A DNA stretch of 64,000 bases. Origin: an uncultured Muribaculaceae bacterium (GTDB lineage Bacteria; Bacteroidota; Bacteroidia; Bacteroidales; Muribaculaceae). The translations under genes were made by a program, and so were the position numbers. Location of the stretch: contig CAUBWJ010000005.1 in the NCBI GenBank assembly GCA_958439725.1, positions 37,076-101,075 on the forward strand, written 5' to 3'. A model generated the notes under the pieces. That model ran no database searches and was not told the DNA's origin. It was given only the letters and a program-made list of their open reading frames with translations. The first letter of the stretch is position 1, and every line of letters begins with the position of its first letter. Positions 44,472 through 53,926 of this stretch are shown here, in pieces.

Positions 44472-44589
44472 TTAATTTAGGGCAGATTAGGTGCATTCAT
44501 CGCCAAAAATAATGCAATAAGGGGATTGTGATTCTGTATTTCGGGGAAAATGACGAAATTTGCAGTAGGAAACCAAAAATCAAACCGAG

Positions 44590-45609
44590 ATGAAAAAGAT
44601 ATTGAGTGTGGCGCTGATGTGTGCGGCAGCAGTGTGCGCGGGCGCCAAGGATACTGAAGTGAGTGTGCTGCAATGGAACATCTGGCAGGAGGGAACCTCG
44701 GTAAAGGGGGGTGCTGATGCCATAGTCGAGGAGATTGCGCGGCTGCAGCCTGATTTCGTGACGCTGAGCGAAGTGCGCAATTATAATGGCGTTGACTATA
44801 CGGCCTCGCTGGTGGAGGCGTTGAAGTCAAAGGGCGTGGAGTATCACTCGTTCCGCAGCGACGACACCGGACTTCTGAGCCGTTATCCCATAACCGACAC
44901 GCTCACTGTGTTTCCCTTGGGCAACGACCATGGAAGCATCTACCGTCTGCTTGCCGAGAAAGAAGGCAAGAAACTGGCAGTGTACACGGCCCATCTTGAT
45001 TATCTGGACGACGCATACTACAATGTGCGCGGTTACGACGGCTCGACCTGGAAGGAAATTCCCATCCCGGCAACGGTGGAGGAGGTTCTCGAACGCAATG
45101 TGCGTTCGCAGCGCGACGATGCAATAAAGCTGTTCATCAAACAGGCTAAAAAGGATATGGCCGCAGGCTACGCCGTGATTCTCGGCGGAGATTTCAACGA
45201 ACCTTCCCACCGCGACTGGACCGCTGCGACGGCCGATAAGTTCGACCACCACGGATTTATAGTGCCCTGGACCGTGACGACGCTCCTCGAGGAGGCCGGA
45301 TTTGTAGATACATACCGCACTCTTTATCCCGATGTGCTTGCATACCCGGGATTTACTTATCCCTCCAATGTGCCGGGCATGGCGCCGGAGAAGGTTACCT
45401 GGGCTCCCAAAGCCGACGAGCGCGACCGTATAGACTATATCTGGGTAAGCCCGGGTGTAAAGATTGAGGATGCCGTGATATTCGGCCCGAAAGAGAGCGT
45501 TGTACGCTCGAAAGTGGTGACCGAACAGACCTCCGACCGCTTCATTGAACCTCTCGACGTCTGGCCCACCGACCACAAGGGATTGCTTGTGAAGCTACGT
45601 ATAAAATGA
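44590..45609 (+). CDS. Secreted endonuclease/exonuclease/phosphatase family protein
   Basis: The 339-residue protein has a signal peptide (MKKILSVALMCAAAVCAGA) and the EEP-fold catalytic pattern: VLQWNIWQEG (Asn), FVTLSEVRNYNG (Glu), YTAHLDYL (His), VILGGDFNEPSHRDW (Asp-Asn) and a final WPTDHKGLLVKL (Asp-His). EEP proteins cleave phosphodiesters in nucleic acids, phospholipids or sugar phosphates; with a signal peptide and no nucleic-acid-specific insertion, a secreted phosphodiesterase is the broad prediction. The next gene, a frameshifted hydrolase, starts in its stop codon (ATGA). Confidence 0.88.
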   Translation: MKKILSVALMCAAAVCAGAKDTEVSVLQWNIWQEGTSVKGGADAIVEEIARLQPDFVTLSEVRNYNGVDYTASLVEALKSKGVEYHSFRSDDTGLLSRYPITDTLTVFPLGNDHGSIYRLLAEKEGKKLAVYTAHLDYLDDAYYNVRGYDGSTWKEIPIPATVEEVLERNVRSQRDDAIKLFIKQAKKDMAAGYAVILGGDFNEPSHRDWTAATADKFDHHGFIVPWTVTTLLEEAGFVDTYRTLYPDVLAYPGFTYPSNVPGMAPEKVTWAPKADERDRIDYIWVSPGVKIEDAVIFGPKESVVRSKVVTEQTSDRFIEPLDVWPTDHKGLLVKLRIK

Positions 45610-46456
45610 AAGGCGCATTACGCTTCCTGATATGCGGAGCTCTCGTGCTGTCTGCATCCGCCCAGGATCTCGAAGCCCAGAATACGGCCGATACCCCCTG
45701 GAAAAAGACCGAGGCGGTAGGGAGTACATGGCGGGGATTTCCCACATCGACTTTTCCCATTGGGAAATGGACGCTTGTGGTGACACTTCCCACTGAGCCG
45801 CTTGAAGGAAATCCGTGGATTATGAAGATAGAGGACGCCGGCGACTCATTCCACTGGCAGATAAACAAGATGCTGCTTGATGCGGGAGTGGCGGTGGTTT
45901 CGCTCAACACTTACAATACGTATGGCGCGCCGTGCGGTCTTGAGGCTATGGACAGTGTTTATAGCTTCGTGGTCGATCGGTTCGGCCTTTCGGAAAAGTG
46001 TTCGCTTGGGGCTATTTCCCGGGCAGGCCTTTCGGTTACCGATGGGCTGCCGGAAATCCTGAGCGGGTCAATGCAATTTATTGTGAGGGTCCGGTAATGG
46101 ATTTTACCACATGGCCCATGCAATGGCCCGGATCGGCGCCCAACTGGATTGAGCTGAAAGAACTGTATGGTTTCAGCTCAGATGAGGATGCCATGGCCTA
46201 CAGGCAGAATCCGATAGATCTTCTGCCTGAGATTGCCAAAGCCGGTATAAAACTTCGGCATGTGGTGAGTGTGACCAATGAGCATGATACCCGGGTGGTG
46301 CCCAACGACAGCAACACTTTTCGTGCGGCAGGGATTCTCAGCCGTCTCGGTTCCGGTATTGAGCTGGCTATTCTGCCGCCGGAGACAGTGGAGCCCCCTT
46401 ATCCAACCGATTCCGCAAGTGTGAGGTTCATTGTGGAGGCTTCCGCTGGGCGTTAG
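45606..46456 (+). pseudogene. Frameshifted secreted alpha/beta-hydrolase
   Basis: The first frame (from 45606) has a signal peptide (MKGALRFLICGALVLSASA) and runs to the nucleophile elbow GAISRAGLSV (Ser138). It then goes out of frame and stops at 46097. The second frame continues the same protein with YRWAAGNPERVNAIYCEGPV and VVSVTNEHDTRVVP, ending at 46456. Restoring one T in the GGTTAC at 46034-46039 (GGTTTAC) rejoins them, so a single-base deletion is the likely cause. It could also be a sequencing error. The ATGA overlap shows it was co-translated with the EEP-family gene. Confidence 0.8.
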
Positions 46457-48474
46457 TTCGGACGCACTATAGCCAAGATGATTTTGTCGGTTCTCATTCC
46501 TCTTAGAATCGTCCGCAGTTGCCTGCGGTCTGTCAGGCCGTTGTGAAGAAGTACGAGCAGTTCGGCTTCCGGCCGGTTGAGAAGAGATGAGATTTCAGCT
46601 AATTCCTGGCTGTCGGGCACACGCAGTAGGTAATAGCCTTCTGGGGCCGTTGCTGCTGTGGCTTGACGGAGAAGATCTGAATTGTTCTTTGCATCGTCAG
46701 TCAGACTAAGGGTGAGCCCGGCATCGGTAAAGGAGTGTCGAAGCTGATCGACGAATCTGCGATCCGTTTCAGATGGGGTCGCCAGATAAATCACTCTTCG
46801 TTCCGGATTTGTCACGAGCAGTGAACGCAATCTGTTGATATTTTTGCCTTCTGCGCTGATTCTGATAGTTCTCTCTTCAAGACCGAGGAACGCTACATCC
46901 ATTGGCTCGGAAATAGAATCGTTACGGTGTATCCTTAAAATAACCCATATAGAAGGCATCACCAGTCCCATAAGCAAGGCGGCGAGCGCGGCGAGCGCGG
47001 GTTTCACCGGGCTTGGTTTCGGCAGGGTGTAGGCCGGCTCGAATATATAGGCGGGATTGGAGTTGGCGTAGAGCTTGAGCACGGCGTTCTCGCGGTTCTG
47101 GAGCAGGAAGAGATAAAGCTGGTTTTTGAATTCGCTGTCGCGCAGCAGCGATGCGTATTCGCGTTCCATCTCGGGGTATTGGCTCAGGCGTGACCCCGCG
47201 GTGCCTACTATCCGCTGCTTCACGTCGAGGTCGTTACGGGCCTTGTCGATGACTTTGGAAGCGTTCTCGCTTATGCTGGCGCTGAGCATGGCTATGCGGG
47301 TATTGAGCTTTTCAAGGGCCGGGTTGCCGGGACGTGCCGATTTCTCCAGGGCCACACGGTTTTCTATCAGAGAATTGTAGAGGGCCACGCTCGTGTCGCG
47401 AAACGACTCTATCTGCGGAATGAGCGTGTTCTTGCCCAGGCGGCCACGCACAGTTTCGAGCACGCGGGTGTAATAGTCAATCTCGCTGCGGGCCTTCACG
47501 GCCTCCATTGTTCCTTCGAGCTTGGCCGTGGCCATTATCTCCGCTTCCTGTTCGATTGCGGTGATGCCTTTTGCGCGGCGATAGTCGGCCGACAGTTTCT
47601 CGGCCTGAGCAAGCTCCGCAGCCACAGCGGCTATACGCTCATTGTAATAGTCGATTGCCTCGGCGGCCGTCTGGCGGCGCCGATCCGAGCGCTTGGAGAT
47701 ATATTGCTCCATCAGGGTGTTGACAATGGCCATGCCCAGCTTCCGCGAAGGATATTTCATGGAGAGGTCTACAATATCGGCCATCTTGTCGTTGACCTCC
47801 ACTGACACTTCATCATAGAGACGATGGGCTGCCGCCTCGTTGCCACACACCACAGCCTTGATTCTCTCCGGCAGCGGAGCTGCGGTGGTATCGCCATAGG
47901 CCACTGTAAGCGGCCCCCATGGAGTTTCCACGACCGCGGGGAGAGATGTGCCGTTAACCTCGGCCACAGTCCGTGGAATGAATCCCTTGCTGATTTTTAT
48001 GTGGGCTTTGCCGGAAGCGAATGTGATATCGACGTTGAAAGAGACACCGAGCGTGTCGAAGAACTCATCAGGCGCCTCTACTATCACCGGCGACGGATAG
48101 AGCACGCTGCGGCGTCCGTCGGCACCGCGGCCGATATAAAGGCGGTTGAGCTGAAGGGCACGCACGGTGCGCAGCATCACGTCGCGGCTTCCGGCCAGAT
48201 GCACCTCGTTGTCCACCGACGAGGTGCTGAATCCGCCTACCGAGAACGTCCGCATCATGGCCGAGAGCGGCCCGGCGCTTTTCACGGCCGACGCTTCTTC
48301 CGAACTGTCCTCGATGAGCATGGCCCCTTCCACCACATACTGCGGCATGGCCCGGTAAATGTAGTAACCGGCCAGGGCGCCGAAGAATATCAGCGAACAG
48401 ATGTAGACCCAGATTGATTTTTTTGCCTGGCGGAAGAAGCGGCGCAGGTCGATGGCGTTTTCGTTGGATTTCAT
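46453..48474 (-). CDS. Wzz/GumC-type polysaccharide chain-length protein with degenerate kinase-like tail
   Basis: The 673-residue protein has a membrane helix at about 21-42, a Wzz periplasmic domain with long coiled coils (DYYNERIAAVAAELAQAEKL, KVIDKARNDLDVKQRIVG), and a second helix at about 490-510. The cytoplasmic tail of about 150 residues has the positions of a BY-kinase fold (RRVIYLATPSETDRRFVDQL) but no Walker A motif GxxxxGKS. It is therefore probably a non-catalytic remnant. Wzz-type proteins set polymer length and connect with the Wza channel, encoded two genes upstream on the same strand. Confidence 0.88.
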   Translation of the reverse strand: MKSNENAIDLRRFFRQAKKSIWVYICSLIFFGALAGYYIYRAMPQYVVEGAMLIEDSSEEASAVKSAGPLSAMMRTFSVGGFSTSSVDNEVHLAGSRDVMLRTVRALQLNRLYIGRGADGRRSVLYPSPVIVEAPDEFFDTLGVSFNVDITFASGKAHIKISKGFIPRTVAEVNGTSLPAVVETPWGPLTVAYGDTTAAPLPERIKAVVCGNEAAAHRLYDEVSVEVNDKMADIVDLSMKYPSRKLGMAIVNTLMEQYISKRSDRRRQTAAEAIDYYNERIAAVAAELAQAEKLSADYRRAKGITAIEQEAEIMATAKLEGTMEAVKARSEIDYYTRVLETVRGRLGKNTLIPQIESFRDTSVALYNSLIENRVALEKSARPGNPALEKLNTRIAMLSASISENASKVIDKARNDLDVKQRIVGTAGSRLSQYPEMEREYASLLRDSEFKNQLYLFLLQNRENAVLKLYANSNPAYIFEPAYTLPKPSPVKPALAALAALLMGLVMPSIWVILRIHRNDSISEPMDVAFLGLEERTIRISAEGKNINRLRSLLVTNPERRVIYLATPSETDRRFVDQLRHSFTDAGLTLSLTDDAKNNSDLLRQATAATAPEGYYLLRVPDSQELAEISSLLNRPEAELLVLLHNGLTDRRQLRTILRGMRTDKIILAIVRPN

Positions 48475-48496
48475 TTGTATGAGTGGTTGGGAGGTG

Positions 48497-49741
48497 TTAT
48501 CTGATAATTCGGGATTCCGGCTTCTTTTCGCGAGCCTTTTCAGGCGCCATGGCGCAGATTATGCCGAGCAGACACATTGCCACGAGTCCTGACGACTGGG
48601 TGAACAGAGTGGAAGCCACGTTTTCAATCATAATGAATACAATCACGAGGGCTCCGACCGCAAAAGGGATGCGGAAGCGTGTGGGGTCGGTCTTCAGCAG
48701 CCGTCGCAGCAGCGTCGTGATATATACCCAGAACCATACGAACAGCCCTACGCCCGCTATGCCCGTCTGCGCCAGCGACGGATAGAAGGCATCGCAGGCA
48801 AATTCGTGATTCATCGGGGAAAGACCGTATATTTTGTCGAGGCCGTAACTGAAGTAGAGCGAGGAGTATGGCTGAGTGGAGAAATAGGAGGCGAAGGAGG
48901 CCAGGCCCGAGCCGAACGGAATGTAATGGCAGAGGATGAGCAGGGAGGTGCCGTAGAGGGCGGGGCGCGCGAACGACTGGATTGTGTCGCGGTCCAGACC
49001 AGCCGAGGCTCCAGTGATGAAATAGAAATTGAATTTGCTCCATGACACCGCACCCACCAGCAGAATCAGTATCGCGGCGATGGCCACGCCGCGCATGTTC
49101 ATTCTCCGGAACATGCCGGGACGGTAAACCCACAGGAAGAATAGCGCTACGACAGCCTCGCCGTAATATTTGGAGCGGGTGCATGCCAGACCGCACAGAA
49201 TCATCACTGTGGCGACGGCCAGACAGCGCCGGGAGACGCGTCCCGCAGGCTCGAGTGCCCAGCAGGAATAGACATAGACAAGCATGGAAATGAAAATCAC
49301 GGCGCCGCCGTAGAGCGGATGGTACAGGACGGCATCAGTCAGGCCGCAGAGCATACACAGCGTTGCCGCGGCGGCATTTGCCACGGCAGCCCATTTCAGC
49401 ACGGTCAGTTCGGTGAGGGTGGGGCGCGGAGCCAGCCCGAGCATCACGGCAAAAGGAATGTAGGGCTTCATTTCTATTATGAAATCGCCGCATACGGCCC
49501 CCGGGGTGTTGAAGCGGCAGAACGCCAAAGTGTAGAGGAGATAGAAAAAGGCGATGGCTATTACATACCACAGCAGCCTGAAACGGGCGGCGCGGCCGTT
49601 GGTAATGGCGTCGGCGCATGCGAGAGCGAAAAGGGCGGCGCATGCCAGCTCGTCGGTAAGCTTAAGAAACCGTATGCCCGGAATCAGAAGAACAAACGTG
49701 ACGATAAGAATCCATATAGCCAGACGGTCGGTGCGAACCAT
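48497..49741 (-). CDS. O-antigen ligase/polymerase-like membrane protein
   Basis: The 414-residue protein has about 11 hydrophobic helices and one larger periplasmic loop (about 240-310), the topology of WaaL/Wzy_C-type O-antigen ligases and polymerases. Specific catalytic residues are poorly conserved in the family and cannot be assigned. It sits between the Wza-like (9 nt upstream) and the Wzz-like gene (22 nt downstream), so it should ligate or polymerise the exported polysaccharide. Confidence 0.78.
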   Translation of the reverse strand: MVRTDRLAIWILIVTFVLLIPGIRFLKLTDELACAALFALACADAITNGRAARFRLLWYVIAIAFFYLLYTLAFCRFNTPGAVCGDFIIEMKPYIPFAVMLGLAPRPTLTELTVLKWAAVANAAAATLCMLCGLTDAVLYHPLYGGAVIFISMLVYVYSCWALEPAGRVSRRCLAVATVMILCGLACTRSKYYGEAVVALFFLWVYRPGMFRRMNMRGVAIAAILILLVGAVSWSKFNFYFITGASAGLDRDTIQSFARPALYGTSLLILCHYIPFGSGLASFASYFSTQPYSSLYFSYGLDKIYGLSPMNHEFACDAFYPSLAQTGIAGVGLFVWFWVYITTLLRRLLKTDPTRFRIPFAVGALVIVFIMIENVASTLFTQSSGLVAMCLLGIICAMAPEKAREKKPESRIIR

Positions 49742-49750
49742 TTCCCGGAT

Positions 49751-50569
49751 TTATTTTACAGTGAGAGCGATTACAAGCGAAGCGATTACCGACACGGTGC
49801 TGACCACGGTCGACACCACAGAGAGGCGGTAGCCGTTGTTCTGATTGTATTTCGAGTTGTCCTGCTTCACATTGTTGGGGGATACAATCACCACGTCGTT
49901 GTTTCTGAGCCAGAAGTAAGGGCTTGAGGTCACATCGCTCTGGCGGAGGTTGAGATGGGAGTAGTCGATGTTGCCGTCGGCGGCTCGGCGCATTACCATT
50001 ATGTTGTCCCTCCGGCCATAGTCGGAGAGTCCGCCGCACTCGGCAAGGGCGTCGAGCACACTGAACCGCTGGGCGCGTGTGGTGATTGTCTGCGGTTTTC
50101 CTACCTCGCCCATCACCACAATCCGGTAGCCGGTGAGGGTCACGCTTACCATGGGGTCCATCACATACTGTGATAGCCGCTCCGTGAGGGTGTCGCGCAG
50201 CTGTTCGGGGGTGAGTCCTCCGGCCTTGATGCGTCCGAGCCTCGGGAAGTCTATGCATCCTTTTGAATCCACCGTATAGGTGGCGAGTTTTGGAGAGGTG
50301 AGGGCATCTGACACTCCGGGCACCGCGGGATTCACAAGGGGCAGATTGAACTCGGCGGTGGCCTCTGGCGTTTCGGAGTTCACGGTTATTATCAGCTCGT
50401 TTTCCGGTTCGATGCAGTTGGGCCGGTTTATGGCCGGCAGCTGTCCCGAGGTCTTGTCCGTAAGGTCGGAGAACAGAGTGAGGTCATGCTTGGCGCGGCA
50501 CGAAGGCATGATGGCTATTGCTGCGGCCGCGAGCAGGAGGTGATATATGAGTGAGCTTTTGTGTTTCAT
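49751..50569 (-). CDS. Wza-type polysaccharide export lipoprotein
   Basis: The 272-residue protein has a lipobox (IMPSC, Cys24) and a Poly_export domain (about 45-130: PENELIITVNSETPEATAEF). One SLBB-like beta-grasp domain (about 150-215: VSVTLTGYRIVVMGEVGKPQ) follows, with a final C-terminal membrane helix (STVVSTVSVIASLVIALTV). It should form part of the outer-membrane exit channel for the polysaccharide. It is the second gene of a four-gene run. Confidence 0.9.
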   Translation of the reverse strand: MKHKSSLIYHLLLAAAAIAIMPSCRAKHDLTLFSDLTDKTSGQLPAINRPNCIEPENELIITVNSETPEATAEFNLPLVNPAVPGVSDALTSPKLATYTVDSKGCIDFPRLGRIKAGGLTPEQLRDTLTERLSQYVMDPMVSVTLTGYRIVVMGEVGKPQTITTRAQRFSVLDALAECGGLSDYGRRDNIMVMRRAADGNIDYSHLNLRQSDVTSSPYFWLRNNDVVIVSPNNVKQDNSKYNQNNGYRLSVVSTVVSTVSVIASLVIALTVK

Positions 50570-50602
50570 TCTACTATGGTGCTTGTTGTGTTATCCGGCG
50601 AT

Positions 50603-51364
50603 TCAGAATCGTGCTCTTTCGCAGGATGGTGGAACAATAAGTCGTTTGAGCTTTATGAGATTTATGGTGGCTGTCGGCCCGATCATGCGCTGTATTTTGC
50701 TTTTCAGTCGGAATGGCCCTGATTTCCAGCTTGATTCGAAATGATGGATACAGATTGTATCGGAGGTTGCTTCCAGTCTGTAGCCCTCCTGGTTGAGTGG
50801 GCTCAGATATTCATACGGCATGACATTCATTCCGGCAACGGATTGCCTCGAACCGTCGGCACGGAGACCTTTCGTTTTCAGAAATTCTGTGAAACGGAAT
50901 GTGTTGGGAGTCAGGTCGGGGCGTGCGCCCTTAAGGATAAATGATATCTGAGAATATGTGTCGAGAAATTCCCGGAGCAGCGGGTTGTCTTTTTCAGATG
51001 ATATGACAGCTGTAGAAATCATTCCGGATGATTCGAATCCTATCGTGGCTCCGTGAGATATCAATGAATCTGGCGTTTTCAGCAATTCCACGTCCGTATC
51101 AAGGTAGATGCCGCCTTCGTTCAGAAGTGCGTGCAGCCGGGCGACGTCGCTTACAAAAGCATATTTCCGGAGGCGGAAGGCCTGAGCCGTATATTCCAGG
51201 GAATCGACATCGAAATTGCTTTCATCCCATCTCTGCAGCCGAAAATCCGGGGCAAAGCGTCGCCACGATTCGATGCAACGGAGTGCAGAAGCAGGCATTT
51301 CCTGCCGTCCGAACCAGCAGTAATGGATGATAGCCGGAATCTGTGGCCTGTTTTTCTCTGTCAT
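50603..51364 (-). CDS. Family 32 glycosyltransferase (TcdA/TcdB-DXD type)
   Basis: The 253-residue protein has the GT32 motifs PAIIHYCWFGRQEMPASALR at the N-terminus, AFVSDVARLHALLNEGGIYL and the catalytic DTDVELL. A late IHHFESSWKS completes the capsular polysaccharide synthesis signature. It transfers a sugar using a nucleotide-sugar donor and a DxD metal site. It is the only classical glycosyltransferase in this strand's operon. A TACCTTTG -7 box lies at 51393-51400. Confidence 0.9.
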   Translation of the reverse strand: MTEKNRPQIPAIIHYCWFGRQEMPASALRCIESWRRFAPDFRLQRWDESNFDVDSLEYTAQAFRLRKYAFVSDVARLHALLNEGGIYLDTDVELLKTPDSLISHGATIGFESSGMISTAVISSEKDNPLLREFLDTYSQISFILKGARPDLTPNTFRFTEFLKTKGLRADGSRQSVAGMNVMPYEYLSPLNQEGYRLEATSDTICIHHFESSWKSGPFRLKSKIQRMIGPTATINLIKLKRLIVPPSCERARF

Positions 51365-51551
51365 ATATCCGTGGTCTGAGAATGCTATTCAGCAAAGGTA
51401 ATTAAAAACCTTCAATAAGATTCAGTGTGATGTGAAGAGTTGGGAAAAACATGACAAGCGGTCTGTGATTTTGCGGCCGGATTTTCGGTTTGACCCATAT
51501 TATCGCTAAATTTGCATTGTAAAAATTGGCAATCCAAAGAGTTTTCCTGAT

Positions 51552-52763
51552 ATGCAATTTCCCGAATTTGATTATACAAGTCTATATAATATCAATATGC
51601 CGCTCCGGGTGTGGATTACGCTCGGCGTGTCGGTGGTTTGCGCAGCATTGGCTGCCGTGGTTATGTGGAGCCGCATGAGACGTGTGAGCCGTGCCGCGAA
51701 ATCCGACGCTGCTGCCGAGCTGCCTGAGGGCGGTTATCCCGCCGTGTCGGTGATAGTCTACGCGCAGGCTGCGGCTTCCAATCTCCGCGTTCTGCTTCCG
51801 AGTCTGCTGGAGCAGGATTATCCCGCGCCGATGGAGGTGATAGTGGTCAACGACCGCAGCTGCGACAACACTCAGGATGTGGTGGCTGAACTGGAGATGC
51901 GTTACCCTAATCTCTACATGACCTTCACTCCTGAGGATTCACGTAATCTGAGCCGACGCAAACTCAGCCTGACGCTTGCCGTGAAAGCTGCGCGCTATCC
52001 CATGCTGATGTTCACGGAGGGCAACTGCCGCGTGGAATCGAACCGCTGGCTCCGCGCGATGATGCGCAAGCCTGCCGAGGAGGGTAAGGAAGTGGTGATA
52101 GGGCACGCAGTCAGCGCCAAGCCGGAGGAAGAAGAGTATGCCGAGCTTACGCGCGGACGCGCTTTCGACGAGACCATGGCGGCCGTCGTGGGACTGAACG
52201 GTGCTCTTTGCGGGCATCCTTTTATAGCCACAGGATACAATCTGGCCTACGCGCGCCATCTTTTTTTCGACCACAAAGGATTCTCGCGCACGCTTAATCT
52301 GAAGTTCGGCGACGACGATGTGTTTCTGAGTGAGATTGCCACCGGCGAAAATACAGCGGTGGAGCTTTCGCCTCTGGCACGGGTTACGGCTATGGAATAT
52401 AATCCCTGCGGACTCCACGACCTTTACCGTGTGAGACGTGAATTTACGCGCCGTTATCTCAGAAAGCGTCCGTATCTGGCCACAGCGCTCTGCTCATGGC
52501 TCCTGTGGCTGTGGCTCGGCACATCAGTGGCCGCGGTGGCAGCCGGAGTTCCTTCGCTTGTACCTCTGGCCGTTGTGCTGGCCGCAGGTGCAGGTCTTTG
52601 GGTGCCTACGATGGTATGTTTCCGCAGGTTGTCATCCCTTCTGGGCGAGCGGGAGCTGTTGTGGAGCGTGCCTTTCCTCAGACTGCTGCGTCCGTTCCGC
52701 ACGCTTCGTCACCGTCTGAAGTTGCAGGGCTGCCGTCGGGACCAGTACACTCATCCGATCTGA
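51552..52763 (+). CDS. Membrane-anchored family 2 glycosyltransferase
   Basis: The 403-residue protein has an N-terminal helix (about 19-37), a GT-A domain (VSVIVYAQAAASNLRVLLPS, IVVNDRSCDNTQDVVAEL, GDDDVFLSE) and two C-terminal helices (about 312-330 and 335-350). It resembles cellulose-synthase-like GT2 enzymes, though the QxxRW motif is not evident. Its last 86 bp overlap the convergent RHH-type gene. It is divergent from the polysaccharide export operon and probably serves the same polymer. Confidence 0.85.
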   Translation: MQFPEFDYTSLYNINMPLRVWITLGVSVVCAALAAVVMWSRMRRVSRAAKSDAAAELPEGGYPAVSVIVYAQAAASNLRVLLPSLLEQDYPAPMEVIVVNDRSCDNTQDVVAELEMRYPNLYMTFTPEDSRNLSRRKLSLTLAVKAARYPMLMFTEGNCRVESNRWLRAMMRKPAEEGKEVVIGHAVSAKPEEEEYAELTRGRAFDETMAAVVGLNGALCGHPFIATGYNLAYARHLFFDHKGFSRTLNLKFGDDDVFLSEIATGENTAVELSPLARVTAMEYNPCGLHDLYRVRREFTRRYLRKRPYLATALCSWLLWLWLGTSVAAVAAGVPSLVPLAVVLAAGAGLWVPTMVCFRRLSSLLGERELLWSVPFLRLLRPFRTLRHRLKLQGCRRDQYTHPI

Positions 52764-52923
52764 CACCGGGTGTGCGTCCCGCGCGCCGCAAGGCGTCCGC
52801 CACGATCCATTGCAGCTGTCCGTTGACGGAGCGGAATTCGTCGGCCGCCCACCGCTCGAGCGCCTCCATAGAGGCGCGGTCGAGGCGGAGCAGGAAGTTT
52901 TTTGACGGTTGTTTTTCAGTCAT
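52678..52923 (-). CDS. Arc-family ribbon-helix-helix protein
   Basis: An 81-residue protein with an Arc-type RHH domain: KNFLLRLDRASMEALERWAA, DEFRSVNGQLQWIVADALR, and a Gly/Asp-rich tail of about 30 residues. Such short proteins are found next to SPFH-domain genes in Bacteroidales; here it lies 31 nt downstream of one. It should bind DNA as a dimer and may regulate the pair. Its tail is encoded over the 3' end of the convergent GT2 gene (86-bp overlap), so the two ends cannot change independently. Confidence 0.85.
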   Translation of the reverse strand: MTEKQPSKNFLLRLDRASMEALERWAADEFRSVNGQLQWIVADALRRAGRTPGVRSDECTGPDGSPATSDGDEACGTDAAV

Positions 52924-52954
52924 GGAAATCCGTTGACTTCATCGGTTAGAGGGG

Positions 52955-53926
52955 TCAGTTATAGAGAGTGCCGGTGTTGACCACAGGCTGCGCGGGTTCG
53001 TCGGCGCAAAGCACCACAAGCAGGTTGCTTACCATTGCGGCACGGCGTTCGCCGTCGAGACGCACCACACCCTGCTTTTCGAGGTCGTCGAGCGCCATCT
53101 TCACCATTGTAACGGCGCCTTCCACTATCTTTTCGCGGGCGGCGATTACGGCCGATGCCTGCTGGCGGCGCAGCATCACGGCGGCGATTTCAGGTGCGTA
53201 TGCCAGATAGTTTATGCGGGCTTCCACTACTTCGATACCGGCCATAGCCAGACGTTCGTTGATTTTTGCCTCCAGGCGTTCGTTGATTTCGTGGCCGCCG
53301 GAGCGGAGAGTGATTTCTTCCGAAGCGCTGTCGGCCGTCTCGTTGTCGTAGGCATAATGGCCTGTGACTTCGCGCAGTGCGGCATCGCTCTGTATTCTCA
53401 CGAAGGAGTTAAGCGCGCGGTCCTTGCCGTCGATAATCTTCAGATTGTCTTTGCCCACCACTTCGTCGGCCGGTGCGTCGATGTCGAAAACAGCGCGGTA
53501 GGTGTCGCGCACTTTCCACACCAGCACCATGCCTATCATCACGGGGTTGCCTATCTTGTCGTTGACCTTGATAGGGGCGATGTCCATGTTGCGGATGCGG
53601 AGCGACATTTTGCGGCGGCTCATGAAGGGGTTCACCCAGAAGAAGCCCGTCTTGTCAAATGTGCCCCGATAGGAACCGAACCATATCATCACACGCGACT
53701 GGTTGGGCTGCTGGGTGAAGAATCCTATGCACATTATAATAAAAAAGAGGGTACACGGCGCGATAATGGCGGCAGCCACTCCGGGGTCGGCCTCGGCCCA
53801 GAGAATCAGAGGTACAATCCATACGGCAAGAAGGAACACGCAGAGAAGGCCGAGCATCGCGAAGCCTGATACAACCTTTCCGTGGTAGGGATATTGGTTG
53901 GTGGCTGTGGTGGCATTAGAAGTCAT
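52955..53926 (-). CDS. SPFH/band-7 domain membrane protein
   Basis: The 323-residue protein has two N-terminal hydrophobic helices (about 20-60), then the band-7 domain (GTFDKTGFFWVNPFMSRRKM, NPVMIGMVLVWKVRDTYRAV, NERLAMAGIEVVEARINYLA) and a helical C-terminal segment (LRRQQASAVIAAREKIVEGA). SPFH proteins form oligomeric cages in the membrane, often with an NfeD partner; the NfeD gene in this window is far away. The promoter and RHH partner gene are described separately. Confidence 0.92.
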   Translation of the reverse strand: MTSNATTATNQYPYHGKVVSGFAMLGLLCVFLLAVWIVPLILWAEADPGVAAAIIAPCTLFFIIMCIGFFTQQPNQSRVMIWFGSYRGTFDKTGFFWVNPFMSRRKMSLRIRNMDIAPIKVNDKIGNPVMIGMVLVWKVRDTYRAVFDIDAPADEVVGKDNLKIIDGKDRALNSFVRIQSDAALREVTGHYAYDNETADSASEEITLRSGGHEINERLEAKINERLAMAGIEVVEARINYLAYAPEIAAVMLRRQQASAVIAAREKIVEGAVTMVKMALDDLEKQGVVRLDGERRAAMVSNLLVVLCADEPAQPVVNTGTLYN

